From Clostridium sp. (GTDB taxonomy: Bacteria > Bacillota > Clostridia > Clostridiales > Clostridiaceae), in NCBI RefSeq assembly GCF_029258205.1, contig NZ_JARHZJ010000015.1, positions 1-64,000 of the forward strand: 64,000 nt of DNA, in the 5' to 3' direction. This document shows, piece after piece, positions 7,716 through 16,462 of this stretch. Each line of letters opens with the position of its first letter. Positions within the stretch are counted from its first letter, which is position 1. The translations under genes were made by a program, and so were the position numbers. Under the pieces are notes generated by a model. It was given only the letters and a program-made list of their open reading frames with translations, was not told the origin of the DNA and made no database searches.

Positions 7716-8567
7716 ATGAAAGAAAAATCAAAATGTTTTCTGAGAAAAACTGTAATATTTCTTGTTATGTTTATAAAGAAAATAGGAGATGACGATATTT
7801 TTGCATTAGGAGCTCAATTAGCATATTATATGGTATTATCATTTATTCCTTTTTTAATGTTTTTAATGACCTTGGTAGGGTTTAGTCATTTAAACAGTGA
7901 TGCAGTTCTTCATTTATTAAGTAATTTAATGCCTACAGAAGCTTTTAATTTAATACAAAGTACTGTTATTGAAATAGTAGATGGAGAACAAACAGGATTA
8001 TTATGGATAAGTATAGTTTTAGCAATATGGGTATCATCATCAGGTTTTAAAGCTGTAATAAAAGGATTAAATAAGGCGTATGAAGTTAAAGAAACTAGAT
8101 CTTATATAAAATTAAAATTAATCTCTATGGTGTACACAATTTTATTAGCTTTAATTATTATAGCTACTTTATTTTTATTAGTATTTGGAGATGTAATAGG
8201 TAATTTTTTTATAAAGATGTTAGATCATCCAGAATTTATATATTATGTATGGAATATGATAAGATATGTATTAGTTATTTTAATAATGATATTATTTTTT
8301 ATGTTTTTATACAATGCAACTCCTTGTGTAAGGTTAGGGTGGCTTGAGGTAATTCCAGGTGCTGTAATAACAACATTAGTATGGATATCAATTTCTTATA
8401 TTTTTGCTTATTATGTAAATAATTTTAGTAATTACTCAAGATTATATGGAAGTTTGGGAGCAGTATTTATGTTTATGACATGGATGTTTATTACTTCTAT
8501 GATATTAATTTTAGGTGGAGAAATAAATGCTGTTTTAGCCGAAAAAAATAGATTGAAGGATTTATAG
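7716..8567 (+). CDS. YihY/BrkB-family membrane protein
   Basis: A 283-residue integral membrane protein with about six hydrophobic segments. The sequence DDIFALGAQLAYYMVLSFIPFL near the N-terminus and SRLYGSLGAVFMFMTWMF near the C-terminus are characteristic of the YihY/UPF0761 family, once misnamed ribonuclease BN. Its function is not firmly established; relation to transporters has been proposed. I place the start at ATG 7716 after AAGGAG (7704-7709) and not at an earlier in-frame start lacking a ribosome site. It diverges from the LCP gene. Confidence 0.9.
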   Translation: MKEKSKCFLRKTVIFLVMFIKKIGDDDIFALGAQLAYYMVLSFIPFLMFLMTLVGFSHLNSDAVLHLLSNLMPTEAFNLIQSTVIEIVDGEQTGLLWISIVLAIWVSSSGFKAVIKGLNKAYEVKETRSYIKLKLISMVYTILLALIIIATLFLLVFGDVIGNFFIKMLDHPEFIYYVWNMIRYVLVILIMILFFMFLYNATPCVRLGWLEVIPGAVITTLVWISISYIFAYYVNNFSNYSRLYGSLGAVFMFMTWMFITSMILILGGEINAVLAEKNRLKDL

Positions 8568-8581
8568 AGAAATTATAAGAA

Positions 8582-8618
8582 AAAGAGTCATTTATAGATT
8601 AAATTAATGACTCTTTTA
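8582..8618. terminator. bidirectional terminator between YihY gene and galE
   Basis: A perfect 12-bp stem (8582-8593 with 8607-8618) with T/A tracts on both sides serves both convergent genes. Confidence 0.87.
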
Positions 8619-8629
8619 TAATATATTTA

Positions 8630-9616
8630 TTACTTTTCATATCCGTTTGGGTGGTTTTTATGCCAATTCCAAGCAGTTTCAATTATTGTTTCTAATGAAT
8701 TGAATTTAGGTTTCCAATGTAATTCCTCTATAGCTTTATCAGATGAAGCTATCAATATAGCTGGATCTCCAGCTCTTCTAGGAGCTACTTCAGCTGGGAT
8801 TGAATGACCAGTTACTTTTCTTGCAACTTCTATAACTTCTTTTACAGTAAATCCTGCACCATTACCAAGATTGTATATTTTACTTTCTCCACCATTCATT
8901 AATCTTTCTAAAGCTAATGAGTGAGCTGATGCTAAATCAGATACGTGAATATAATCTCTTATACAAGTACCGTCTTTAGTATCATAATCATCTCCAAACA
9001 TCATTATTTTATCTCTTTTTCCTAATGCAACTTGTAATATTAAAGGAATTAAATGAGTTTCAGGATCATGATCTTCTCCAATTTTTCCGTTAACATGAGC
9101 TCCTGCGGCATTGAAGTATCTTAAAGCAGTATATTTTATTCCATAAGCAGTGTCACACCATTTTAAAATTTTTTCAACAATAAGCTTGGATTCTCCATAA
9201 GCATTTGTAGGAAGGGTCTTATCAGTTTCTAATATAGGAATGTTCTCAGGTTCTCCATAAGTAGCTGCTGTTGATGAGAATACTATATATTTTATATTAT
9301 GATCTCTCATAGCTTCTAATAAATTTATAGTTCCTGAAACGTTATTATTAAAGTATTTTAAAGGTTCTGTCATACTTTCACCAACAAGAGAGTATGCAGC
9401 AAAGTCAATAACAGCTTCTATGTTGTTTTCAGTGAAAATCTTGTCTAATAGTTTTCTATCTATTAAATCACCTTTATAAAGTTTTCCGCCAAGAATAGCG
9501 TCTTCATGTCCTGTTTTGAAGTTATCTAAGATAACAACTTCTTTATTGTTTTCAATTAATTCTGCAACCATATGACTACCTATATAGCCAGCACCGCCAC
9601 AAACTAAAATTGCCAT
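8630..9616 (-). CDS. galE: UDP-glucose 4-epimerase
   Basis: A 328-residue extended short-chain dehydrogenase. The NAD-binding GGAGYIG lies at residues 7-13, the catalytic Ser/Thr in SST at 114-116, and the YxxxK pair is Tyr140 and Lys144. Family role: interconversion of UDP-galactose and UDP-glucose, supplying the Leloir pathway and polysaccharide precursors. It has a clear GGAGG ribosome site and stands alone; no galK or galT is present, so a cell-surface sugar role is as likely as galactose catabolism. Confidence 0.95.
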   Translation of the reverse strand: MAILVCGGAGYIGSHMVAELIENNKEVVILDNFKTGHEDAILGGKLYKGDLIDRKLLDKIFTENNIEAVIDFAAYSLVGESMTEPLKYFNNNVSGTINLLEAMRDHNIKYIVFSSTAATYGEPENIPILETDKTLPTNAYGESKLIVEKILKWCDTAYGIKYTALRYFNAAGAHVNGKIGEDHDPETHLIPLILQVALGKRDKIMMFGDDYDTKDGTCIRDYIHVSDLASAHSLALERLMNGGESKIYNLGNGAGFTVKEVIEVARKVTGHSIPAEVAPRRAGDPAILIASSDKAIEELHWKPKFNSLETIIETAWNWHKNHPNGYEK

Positions 9617-9767
9617 TTTAATACCTCCAATAAAATTTATTTTAATATAATTATATACTATTTAAAGTAAAAGTTTTACTAAAACAAACAAAATTAATAT
9701 GAATTTTGAATAAATTATAATTTTTTGGTTAAAATAATAGGTAAGAATTTTTAGGAGGTCATATTAA

Positions 9768-10112
9768 ATGAATAAAATAGTTTTATTAGGACGTTTAGTA
9801 AAGGATCCAGAGTTAAGATATGTAGAGGGTGGGGAGAAGGTATATACGAAGTTCACCATTGCTGTAGCAAGAAATTTTAAATCTTCTACAGGAGAAAGAA
9901 AAAAAGATTTTATTCCAATAATAATGTGGGAGAAAAAAGCAGAAATAGCTTGCAAATATTTAAAAAAGGGTGACTTGTTAAGTGTTAGTGGAAGGCTTAT
10001 AACAAGAAGCTTTGAGGATAATGAAGGGAAGAGACGATATATTGTTGAAGTATCTGTAGAAGATTTTAAATGTGTTAATTTTAATCATGATAGAGTAGAT
10101 AATAACTTTTAA
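9768..10112 (+). CDS. ssb: single-stranded DNA-binding protein, short form
   Basis: A 114-residue protein that is essentially one OB fold (MNKIVLLGRLVKDPELRY..., then MWEKKAEIACKYLKKGDLLSVSGRL). It ends DHDRVDNNF-like with no linker and no acidic DDDIPF-type tip, the part that recruits repair and replication partners. This resembles the tail-less competence paralogue SsbB of Bacillus (113 residues). It also lacks the rpsF/rpsR neighbours expected for the replicative ssb. It is therefore probably a secondary SSB. A strong TAGGAGG ribosome site precedes it. Confidence 0.88.
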   Translation: MNKIVLLGRLVKDPELRYVEGGEKVYTKFTIAVARNFKSSTGERKKDFIPIIMWEKKAEIACKYLKKGDLLSVSGRLITRSFEDNEGKRRYIVEVSVEDFKCVNFNHDRVDNNF

Positions 10113-10120
10113 AATAAAAA

Positions 10121-10229
10121 TGGCGTGTATCAAAATAACTTTTATAAAACTTACAAATAGTATTAAGATAACATATAGTAGTTGTCAGAATATGTTTGTA
10201 AGTTTTGTTGTTATATTTTGATACAGCCA
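10121..10229. repeat. long imperfect hairpin element (copy A)
   Basis: The arms TGGCGTGTATCAAAATAAC and GTTATATTTTGATACAGCCA close a 109-base imperfect hairpin, with TAAAACTTACAAA against TTTGTAAGTTTT further in. The arms closely resemble those of the element at 41933-42032. On the minus strand it ends in a T-rich run, so it probably terminates the flavodiiron gene. Confidence 0.7.
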
Positions 10230-10267
10230 CTTTAGTTAATGTATATTTATTACAATTGGATTAAGAA

Positions 10268-11467
10268 TTATTTTAAAGCATTTCCTATTTCAACACCAAA
10301 GTCGAAAGCTTTTTGAGCTTCTTCTTTTGATGGCTTAAATTTAATTCTTAAACCTTCAACAGGCATTTTCATTCTTAATTCTTTTAATCTACTTTCAATT
10401 CTAGGAACAGCTTCACCACTCCATCCATATGAACCAAAGGCACCAGCTATTTTTCCGCCATGAACTACAGGGTTAAGTTTTGTCATTAATTCTCTTACTG
10501 GCTCAACAAGTTCATTTACTATTGTTGGAGAACCAAATAATATAGCATCTGATGAACCAACTTCTTCAACTAATTTTGTCATATCGTGTTCTATTATATT
10601 AAATAGATTTATTTCTAAGTTTCCAGTTGATTTAATACCTTCAGCTATTTTTTCAGCTAGTTGTTTAGTATATCCATATGCAGAAACATAGAATATTGAA
10701 GCTTTTTTTACTTTATTAGCTGGAGCTGGAGTACTCCATTCTTTATAAAGATTAATAACTTTATATGGGTTAGATCTTAATATTGGGCCGTGACCTGGAC
10801 AGATTATTTCTATGTCTAAATCTTTTATTTTATCAAGAGCTTTTAAAACATATGGTTTAAATGGTCCCATTATACAGTTAAAGTAGTATTGTAATGCTTC
10901 CATATATTCTTCTTCATTTGGGATTAAATCATCAAACATCTCTTCGCAAGAATAGTGACTTCCGAATGAATCGCAAGTTATAAGAGTTTTATCTTCTTCT
11001 ACGTAAGTGTAGATTGTATCAGGCCAATGTAAGAATGGTACTGACATGAATTTTAAAGTTTTATTTCCTAAAGAAATTGAATCTCCATCTTTAACTGGAA
11101 TTGATTCGAAGCTTCTATTAGCTATTTCTTTTATATAGTTAATAGCTATAGGAGATGCTACTATTTTAGCATTAGGAGCTAATTCTAATATTTTATCTAT
11201 TGAGCCAGCATGGTCAGGCTCAGTATGACTTACAACTATATAGTCAATTTCTGAAGGCTCTACACCTAGATCTTTTAATCTTTCTATATATTGATCAAAG
11301 AATTCAGCTTTTACAGTTTCAAATATTGCTGTTTTTTCACTGCCTTTTACAACATATGAATTATAAGTTGTTCCGTAAGGTGTGTACATGATTATGTCAA
11401 ATACTCTAAGGTTTGGATCTAATGCTCCTACCCAAAATAAATCGTCTTTAATATTTAAGTGCTTCAC
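10268..11467 (-). CDS. A-type flavodiiron protein (FprA-like)
   Basis: About 399 residues from GTG 11467. The N-terminal metallo-beta-lactamase-like domain has the di-iron ligand motif HTEPDHAGS, later HWPDTI, DSFGSH and CPGHGP. The C-terminal flavodoxin domain begins near ASIFYVSAYGYTKQLA and includes GSPTIVNE. Family members reduce O2 to water or NO to N2O, protecting anaerobes. The start is uncertain. Homology begins at about MKHLNIKDDLFWVGA (GTG 11467), which has no ribosome site. The only strong site, GGGAGG at 11513-11508, sits seven bases before an in-frame ATA at 11500-11498. A TTG at 11518 is also in frame. Confidence 0.88.
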   Translation of the reverse strand: MKHLNIKDDLFWVGALDPNLRVFDIIMYTPYGTTYNSYVVKGSEKTAIFETVKAEFFDQYIERLKDLGVEPSEIDYIVVSHTEPDHAGSIDKILELAPNAKIVASPIAINYIKEIANRSFESIPVKDGDSISLGNKTLKFMSVPFLHWPDTIYTYVEEDKTLITCDSFGSHYSCEEMFDDLIPNEEEYMEALQYYFNCIMGPFKPYVLKALDKIKDLDIEIICPGHGPILRSNPYKVINLYKEWSTPAPANKVKKASIFYVSAYGYTKQLAEKIAEGIKSTGNLEINLFNIIEHDMTKLVEEVGSSDAILFGSPTIVNELVEPVRELMTKLNPVVHGGKIAGAFGSYGWSGEAVPRIESRLKELRMKMPVEGLRIKFKPSKEEAQKAFDFGVEIGNALK

Positions 11468-11519
11468 TACATACGCTACATATTTTTTGTAGAATAATAT
11501 GCAGCTACCTCCCTTCAAA

Positions 11520-11900
11520 ATATAATATATTTTATAAATTAAGAATTATTTTATACATAAAACCGAATATTATTGAATTAATTAAAAAACAAAATTATTA
11601 TATAGGATTATCAATAATTATTTTGCTATTTTAAATAATTTATTTTTGGATAAACCAATATAAAATCTTATTTGACTTCCTAATTAATTAACAATATCAA
11701 ATAATAAATTTTATTAATTGATGTTATTAATTATACACTTTTAGGGTTAAAAGTAAATAGAAATTGGGTATTATTAACTAAATTTTAAACTAAAAAACAA
11801 TTGGGAATTTTCAGAAAATTAACGGATATATTCAAGAATTTTTAATAGAAAATTGTATTTAGTTTTTTAAAATAAATTTTCAATATTTTATAACGAATGC
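11520..11900. other. AT-rich intergenic stretch
   Basis: About 380 bases between the flavodiiron gene and the glycosidase terminator. It must carry the flavodiiron promoter, but I could not pick a convincing -35/-10 pair with good spacing. No open frame with a ribosome site is visible. Confidence 0.45.
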
Positions 11901-11933
11901 AAAGAGAGCCACACTTAAAGTAAAGCTCTCTTT
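11901..11933 (-). terminator. terminator of the GH85 gene
   Basis: A 9-bp stem, AAAGAGAGC with GCTCTCTTT (11901-11909 with 11925-11933), lies 15 bases past the stop codon on the minus strand. The T-tract is weak. Confidence 0.6.
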
Positions 11934-11948
11934 AATTTGTTTATTATA

Positions 11949-14900
11949 TTATTTTTTCTTTTTCTTTAAAGCTAAGTAAGCACCAATAGTTGATAAAATA
12001 ACTCCAGTAGTAGCAAAAGTACCTGCTCCTATTGGTGTACCTGTATTAGGTAAATTACCATTGGATTTTTTCTTTGTAATAGCTTCTATTGATATTTTAT
12101 CTGATTCTTTTCCGTTTTTATCAATTGAAGATACTTCAAACTTGTATTTAGTGTTAGGAGTTAAGTCTTTAGCTAAGAATTCAAGGGGTGTCTTATTAGC
12201 AGGAATTCTACCAATTTCTTTTCCGTTTTGATAAATAGCATATTCTTGAATTAGTTTTACTTTTTCAGGACCGTTCCAACTTATTAAAGCGCTATTTTCA
12301 GTGATTTCCTTGCTAAATAAATCAGATGGCGTAGCTGGTTTTCCTTCTGAATTTTCTTGCACACCAGGTTTGTTTGGAGTTTCAGGTTTTTCAGAATTAC
12401 CAGGCTGATTAGGAGTAGTTGGCTTATGTGTGTTATCAGGATTATTTGGTTTGTCAGAATCTCCTGACTGATCGGGATCAATTGGTTTATTTGGCTGATT
12501 ATGATTTATTAGAGGAGGTAACTCTACATTTCCATCTAACCCCTTTACTGCAACTTCGTATATTCTAGCTGCAGAGTCTGCACCTTGAGTTGGTTGAATA
12601 ATGTTTAATCTAACATATCTAGCTTTAGTAACAGGAAAAGCATCATTGCTTATAGCTTTTGTATTATCATCTACATTTAATACAGGAGTAAAGTTTTGAC
12701 CATCATTACTAACTTCAAGAGTGTAAGCTTTAGTGTTCATGCCGCTACTTTCTCCACCTGCTTCTGCATGGTTTATTTCTAATTCTCCTATAGTTTTAAT
12801 ATCACCTAAATCTATTGTTAATATATGAGGAGTAGAGCCTACGGCACACCATTTAGTTTTAATATTTCCATCTAGAGCATATTTAGGAGCTTCATTCTTG
12901 TTTACAAAGCTTGATGCTATAGCAGATTTATTAAGTGATAAGTTTACTAAACCATCTTTTGCAGCATTTGTAACAGTTATAAGTTCAGTTTTAGTTTCCA
13001 CATTTTCTCCAGAAGAGTTTTTAGCAGTAAGTATTACTGGATAAACACCTTCTTTTTCATAAGTAACAGTTGGATTCTGCTCTGTACTAGTTTCAACTTT
13101 AGAACCTGGGAATTTCCATTGGATTTTTTCAGTAACTTCAGAACTAGTATTAGTAAAGGTTACTGATTGTCCTGGTGCTATTAGGGTATTTGAAACTTTA
13201 AATGATGCTGTTGGAGCAGGATAGGCAGGCCATTTCATATTTATAGTTTGGCTATTTCCTCTGTTAAAGTTTTTGTTAACAGCAACTACTTCAAAGGTAG
13301 TATTTGTTTCTTTATTATTTCTTCTTAAATCACTAACATAATAACTTGTATTAGGAGTTGCACCTAGTAAAATTTTAGTTCCATCATTCATAACTCTGTA
13401 AATTTCATAATGATGTACATCATAGGAATTTCCTTCAGAGTTCCATGAAAGTCTAGCACCTGCATATATTCCATTCTTAAAGTCAACATCATTTAACTTA
13501 GCATTAGATATATTTACTTTTGAACTTGAGTTAGGAGCTTCTACTGTTATATTACCTAAATTTGCTGAGAATTTATCAACACATACTGGACTTGAGATTT
13601 TATAAGAAATAGTTTTAATTGATTTTCCTACGTATGGTGAAACATCATAAGTAAGTTTAGTCCAATCAATATCAAGTTTCTTATCAGCAGAAATAGTAGT
13701 TTCTGTACCATCATGGAATGTAAGAATTAAATCCATATCTATAGTATTTCCATTAGCCTTAGCAGTAGTAGTGAATTGTACACCATCAGGTAAAGTTAAA
13801 TCAGAACTATAGAGCTTTATTGTAGAAGCTTTTCCTTCTGCTAGGTAACCAGAAAGTTTAATTGAGTTACCACCATAGTAAGCAGTAGTATAGTCTATAT
13901 TAGCTTTTATATTATTATTTTCTTCATTTGAAATAACCCATCTATAAGTTGGCATTATATCATTTAAACTTCTATTGTTCCAATCTTGAGTAGATACTTT
14001 ATTACCATCAATATAGAAATCATATCCATTACCCATATTAAAATTAGTTACGAAAGGAAGAGTAGTTACAGCACTTTTTTCAATAGAGTAGGTTGATATT
14101 CCTCTCCAATTAAAGTCTTTGGCGTTAGTTGCTTTTGATGGATCACCATGTTCATTAACCCATAATTTGCTTTCGTTTTCTTGAAATTGTTCCGGTGTTT
14201 TAGCATCAAAATAAGTCCAGCTTGGACAATATAAACCTAATGAAGTAAATGGAGCTTTATTATCTCTTTGATAATGAGTCCATCTAATAGGAGTTTTATA
14301 TCCATTTGATTGAACATCAATTCCAGCATATAAATCATAAGGATTTATTCCTAGTTCTTTAGCTTTTTCGTTAGATGATCTTAATAAATCTTTATCTATT
14401 AAACTTTTATTTGTCCACCAGAAATTTAAGAATATACTATCAGCAACTTTATTTTTATCTCCATCTAATAAGAAATATTCATTTTTATCAGTTAATGCAT
14501 TTTGCCAATCCATATCTCCATCTTTTGTCATTGAATCATACCACATGATTTCAAATTTATTATTAGACTTAGATTTAAATTGCTTTATTAATTCTTGCAT
14601 AAGTTTAGCATGTTTTGGAGTTAAAGGTTCTTGTTCAGTTCCTTCGGTTTCTTGATTTATGAACCAACCATCAAATCCATAGTTTTCTGCAACTTCAATT
14701 AACTTATCCACTATAGGAAAGTTTCCGTTAGCATCTTTTTCAAGGAATTTATTTAACCATTCCATTTTTCCACCATGAGCTGTCATAGGGAAGAATACAG
14801 TACCTAAAACAGGAACTCCATTTCTATGTGCTGAATCAGTAACATCTGGGCTTGGAGGAACTATTAATCCTTCTCCAGCTGATCCACCCCAGTAAACTAA

Positions 14901-15338
14901 TTTATCTATGTATTGCCAATAAGAGAAGGTATTAGAGCTAAATTTATTCGAACCTTGTGATGGGTTACCACTAGTGTTAGCATTCATTATAGAAATTGCT
15001 ACAACTTTAACATTTTTATTTTGAGTATCATTAATAGTGTTAAGTTTATTTTTTTCTACTCTTTTTGCTAATTGAACTGTGCTTTTATTGAATTGTGCAT
15101 CTTTATCATTGTCAGCACTCCATTTTAATAGATCTTCTGGATACCAATAAGATGAGATTGGTTGATTCTGAATTGAATTTGAAGTTTCTTCTTGAGTTTG
15201 TACATAATTTGTAATATTTGTGTTTGGTTTAGGTGTTGCATAAGTTATCTTTCCTAATGAGTTAAAAGAAAATGTAAATGCTGCAAAAACACAAAGTAGA
15301 GCCCTTCTACGCTTACGCATTTTTTGTTTATTCTTCAT
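11949..15338 (-). CDS. LPXTG-anchored GH85 endo-beta-N-acetylglucosaminidase
   Basis: A 1129-residue surface enzyme. It has a signal peptide (1-35) and a GH85 barrel at about 60-400 with catalytic Asn228 and Glu230 in GFDGWFINQETEG. An accessory beta region covers about 400-615, an FN3-like domain 620-720, a PKD domain about 725-812, an F5/8 type C (CBM32-like) domain 820-950 and a Pro/Asn-rich spacer 955-1005. A second FN3 domain covers 1008-1088, then LPNTG (1096-1100), a membrane helix and five lysines. Family members cut the chitobiose core of N-glycans, releasing them from glycoproteins. The anchor predicts sortase attachment to the wall, where it would deglycosylate host proteins. It is monocistronic with a strong GAGGGGG ribosome site. 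Confidence 0.95.
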   Translation of the reverse strand: MKNKQKMRKRRRALLCVFAAFTFSFNSLGKITYATPKPNTNITNYVQTQEETSNSIQNQPISSYWYPEDLLKWSADNDKDAQFNKSTVQLAKRVEKNKLNTINDTQNKNVKVVAISIMNANTSGNPSQGSNKFSSNTFSYWQYIDKLVYWGGSAGEGLIVPPSPDVTDSAHRNGVPVLGTVFFPMTAHGGKMEWLNKFLEKDANGNFPIVDKLIEVAENYGFDGWFINQETEGTEQEPLTPKHAKLMQELIKQFKSKSNNKFEIMWYDSMTKDGDMDWQNALTDKNEYFLLDGDKNKVADSIFLNFWWTNKSLIDKDLLRSSNEKAKELGINPYDLYAGIDVQSNGYKTPIRWTHYQRDNKAPFTSLGLYCPSWTYFDAKTPEQFQENESKLWVNEHGDPSKATNAKDFNWRGISTYSIEKSAVTTLPFVTNFNMGNGYDFYIDGNKVSTQDWNNRSLNDIMPTYRWVISNEENNNIKANIDYTTAYYGGNSIKLSGYLAEGKASTIKLYSSDLTLPDGVQFTTTAKANGNTIDMDLILTFHDGTETTISADKKLDIDWTKLTYDVSPYVGKSIKTISYKISSPVCVDKFSANLGNITVEAPNSSSKVNISNAKLNDVDFKNGIYAGARLSWNSEGNSYDVHHYEIYRVMNDGTKILLGATPNTSYYVSDLRRNNKETNTTFEVVAVNKNFNRGNSQTINMKWPAYPAPTASFKVSNTLIAPGQSVTFTNTSSEVTEKIQWKFPGSKVETSTEQNPTVTYEKEGVYPVILTAKNSSGENVETKTELITVTNAAKDGLVNLSLNKSAIASSFVNKNEAPKYALDGNIKTKWCAVGSTPHILTIDLGDIKTIGELEINHAEAGGESSGMNTKAYTLEVSNDGQNFTPVLNVDDNTKAISNDAFPVTKARYVRLNIIQPTQGADSAARIYEVAVKGLDGNVELPPLINHNQPNKPIDPDQSGDSDKPNNPDNTHKPTTPNQPGNSEKPETPNKPGVQENSEGKPATPSDLFSKEITENSALISWNGPEKVKLIQEYAIYQNGKEIGRIPANKTPLEFLAKDLTPNTKYKFEVSSIDKNGKESDKISIEAITKKKSNGNLPNTGTPIGAGTFATTGVILSTIGAYLALKKKKK

Positions 15339-15705
15339 AAAAAATCCCCCTCATATTTCATTTTGTATAACGATTACACAAGAATTATTACATAGTTGTA
15401 TAATTCCATAAATATAACTAATTATATAATAAATGGATAAATTATAGTTTTTATATCGTTTTCATAAGGTTTATTAGTAAATTATGAAAAAATAAAAAAA
15501 ATATGAATAAAAAAGAAGAAATTTTCACAGAAAAATACAAAAAAAATTAAATTTGGGTTTTGATTAAGGGACTTGTGTCGTTAAACAACGATAAAAAATA
15601 TATTTGCATGTCCATGATTTGACATGTTTTTTTTTATAAAGATGATAATATAAAGATGATTAGTGTGTACATGCATATAACATAGGGAAATAAGGAGGAA
15701 ATTCA
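15339..15705. other. intergenic stretch with an isolated terminator
   Basis: About 365 bases between divergent genes. It contains a small inverted repeat (TCGTTAAACAACGA, 15587-15600) and a terminator-like hairpin at 15606-15635. I see no open frame with a ribosome site. The promoters of both flanking genes should lie here. Confidence 0.5.
15606..15635 (+). terminator. orphan terminator or attenuator upstream of the 15706 gene
   Basis: GCATGTC (15606-15612) pairs with GACATGT (15621-15627) and is followed by eight or more T. No plus-strand gene lies upstream within 12 kb that would need it, so it may attenuate the next gene or end a small RNA. Confidence 0.5.
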
Positions 15706-16011
15706 ATGAAAGTCATAAAAAATTTGTGTAAAGAAGTAAACTTAGAAGATAAGTGCTACAAATTTTGTTATAGATTGATAGAAACTTGTTTTAAGGGATC
15801 AACAGTATATGGGATAGAAGTTGAAAGAAAAGATTTTATAGATTCACGTTTAATTAACATAGAAAGAAATTCAGTTGAGAAGATATCTCCTAACAAAGAT
15901 AATGTAGAAATTTTAGTGGAGAAATTGCATAAGTATGAAGTATCACCTATACATCTAATTGATGTTATAGGTGAAGATGTTGATAACTGTGTAGCTGATT
16001 TTGCATTCTAG
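15706..16011 (+). CDS. small hypothetical protein, possibly DUF6514
   Basis: A 101-residue soluble protein preceded by AAGGAGG. It has four cysteines (residues 8, 17, 21, 28) clustered in the first third, then a mixed charged sequence ending VADFAF. There is no signal peptide or membrane segment. The pattern resembles short clostridial proteins grouped as DUF6514, which I recall only loosely. The function is unknown. It lies 49 bases before acpS on the same strand and may be co-transcribed with it. Confidence 0.65.
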   Translation: MKVIKNLCKEVNLEDKCYKFCYRLIETCFKGSTVYGIEVERKDFIDSRLINIERNSVEKISPNKDNVEILVEKLHKYEVSPIHLIDVIGEDVDNCVADFAF

Positions 16012-16060
16012 TAGTATCATAGTAGATAAATATATTAATGATTAAGGGGAGAGGATCTCT

Positions 16061-16462
16061 ATGATAATAGGTATTGGTGTTGACATCATTGAAATAGAAA
16101 GAGTTAAACAAGCTATTCAAAATAATAAAAATTTTATAAGTAAGTTATTTACTAAAAAAGAAATTGATTATTTTATTAATAGAAATATGAATAGTGAAGT
16201 TATAGCTGGAAATTTTGCTGCTAAAGAAGCTATAAGTAAGGCTTTGGGAACTGGTATAAGGGGATTCTCTTTTAAAGATATTGAAATTCTTAGAAATGAA
16301 TTAGGAAAACCTGATGTTATTTTGCATAATGGTGCAAAGTTAATAGGCAATAAACTAATTGGAAATAATAATTCACTAAAGATACATTTAAGTATTTCTC
16401 ATAATAATAGTAATGCAATTGCATATTCTATTTTGGAGGGTGAATGTTATGGAAATATGTAG
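16061..16462 (+). CDS. acpS: holo-[acyl-carrier-protein] synthase
   Basis: A 133-residue enzyme with the N-terminal IIGIGVDIIEIERV and the metal/CoA-binding FAAKEAISKALGTGIRGFSFKDIEI. It attaches 4'-phosphopantetheine from CoA to a serine of acyl carrier protein, a step needed for fatty acid synthesis. The length is normal. It overlaps the nnr gene by 14 bases, so the two are translationally coupled. In Bacillus the acpS locus also leads into ydcC and the endoAI-endoA pair, as here. Confidence 0.96.
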   Translation: MIIGIGVDIIEIERVKQAIQNNKNFISKLFTKKEIDYFINRNMNSEVIAGNFAAKEAISKALGTGIRGFSFKDIEILRNELGKPDVILHNGAKLIGNKLIGNNNSLKIHLSISHNNSNAIAYSILEGECYGNM

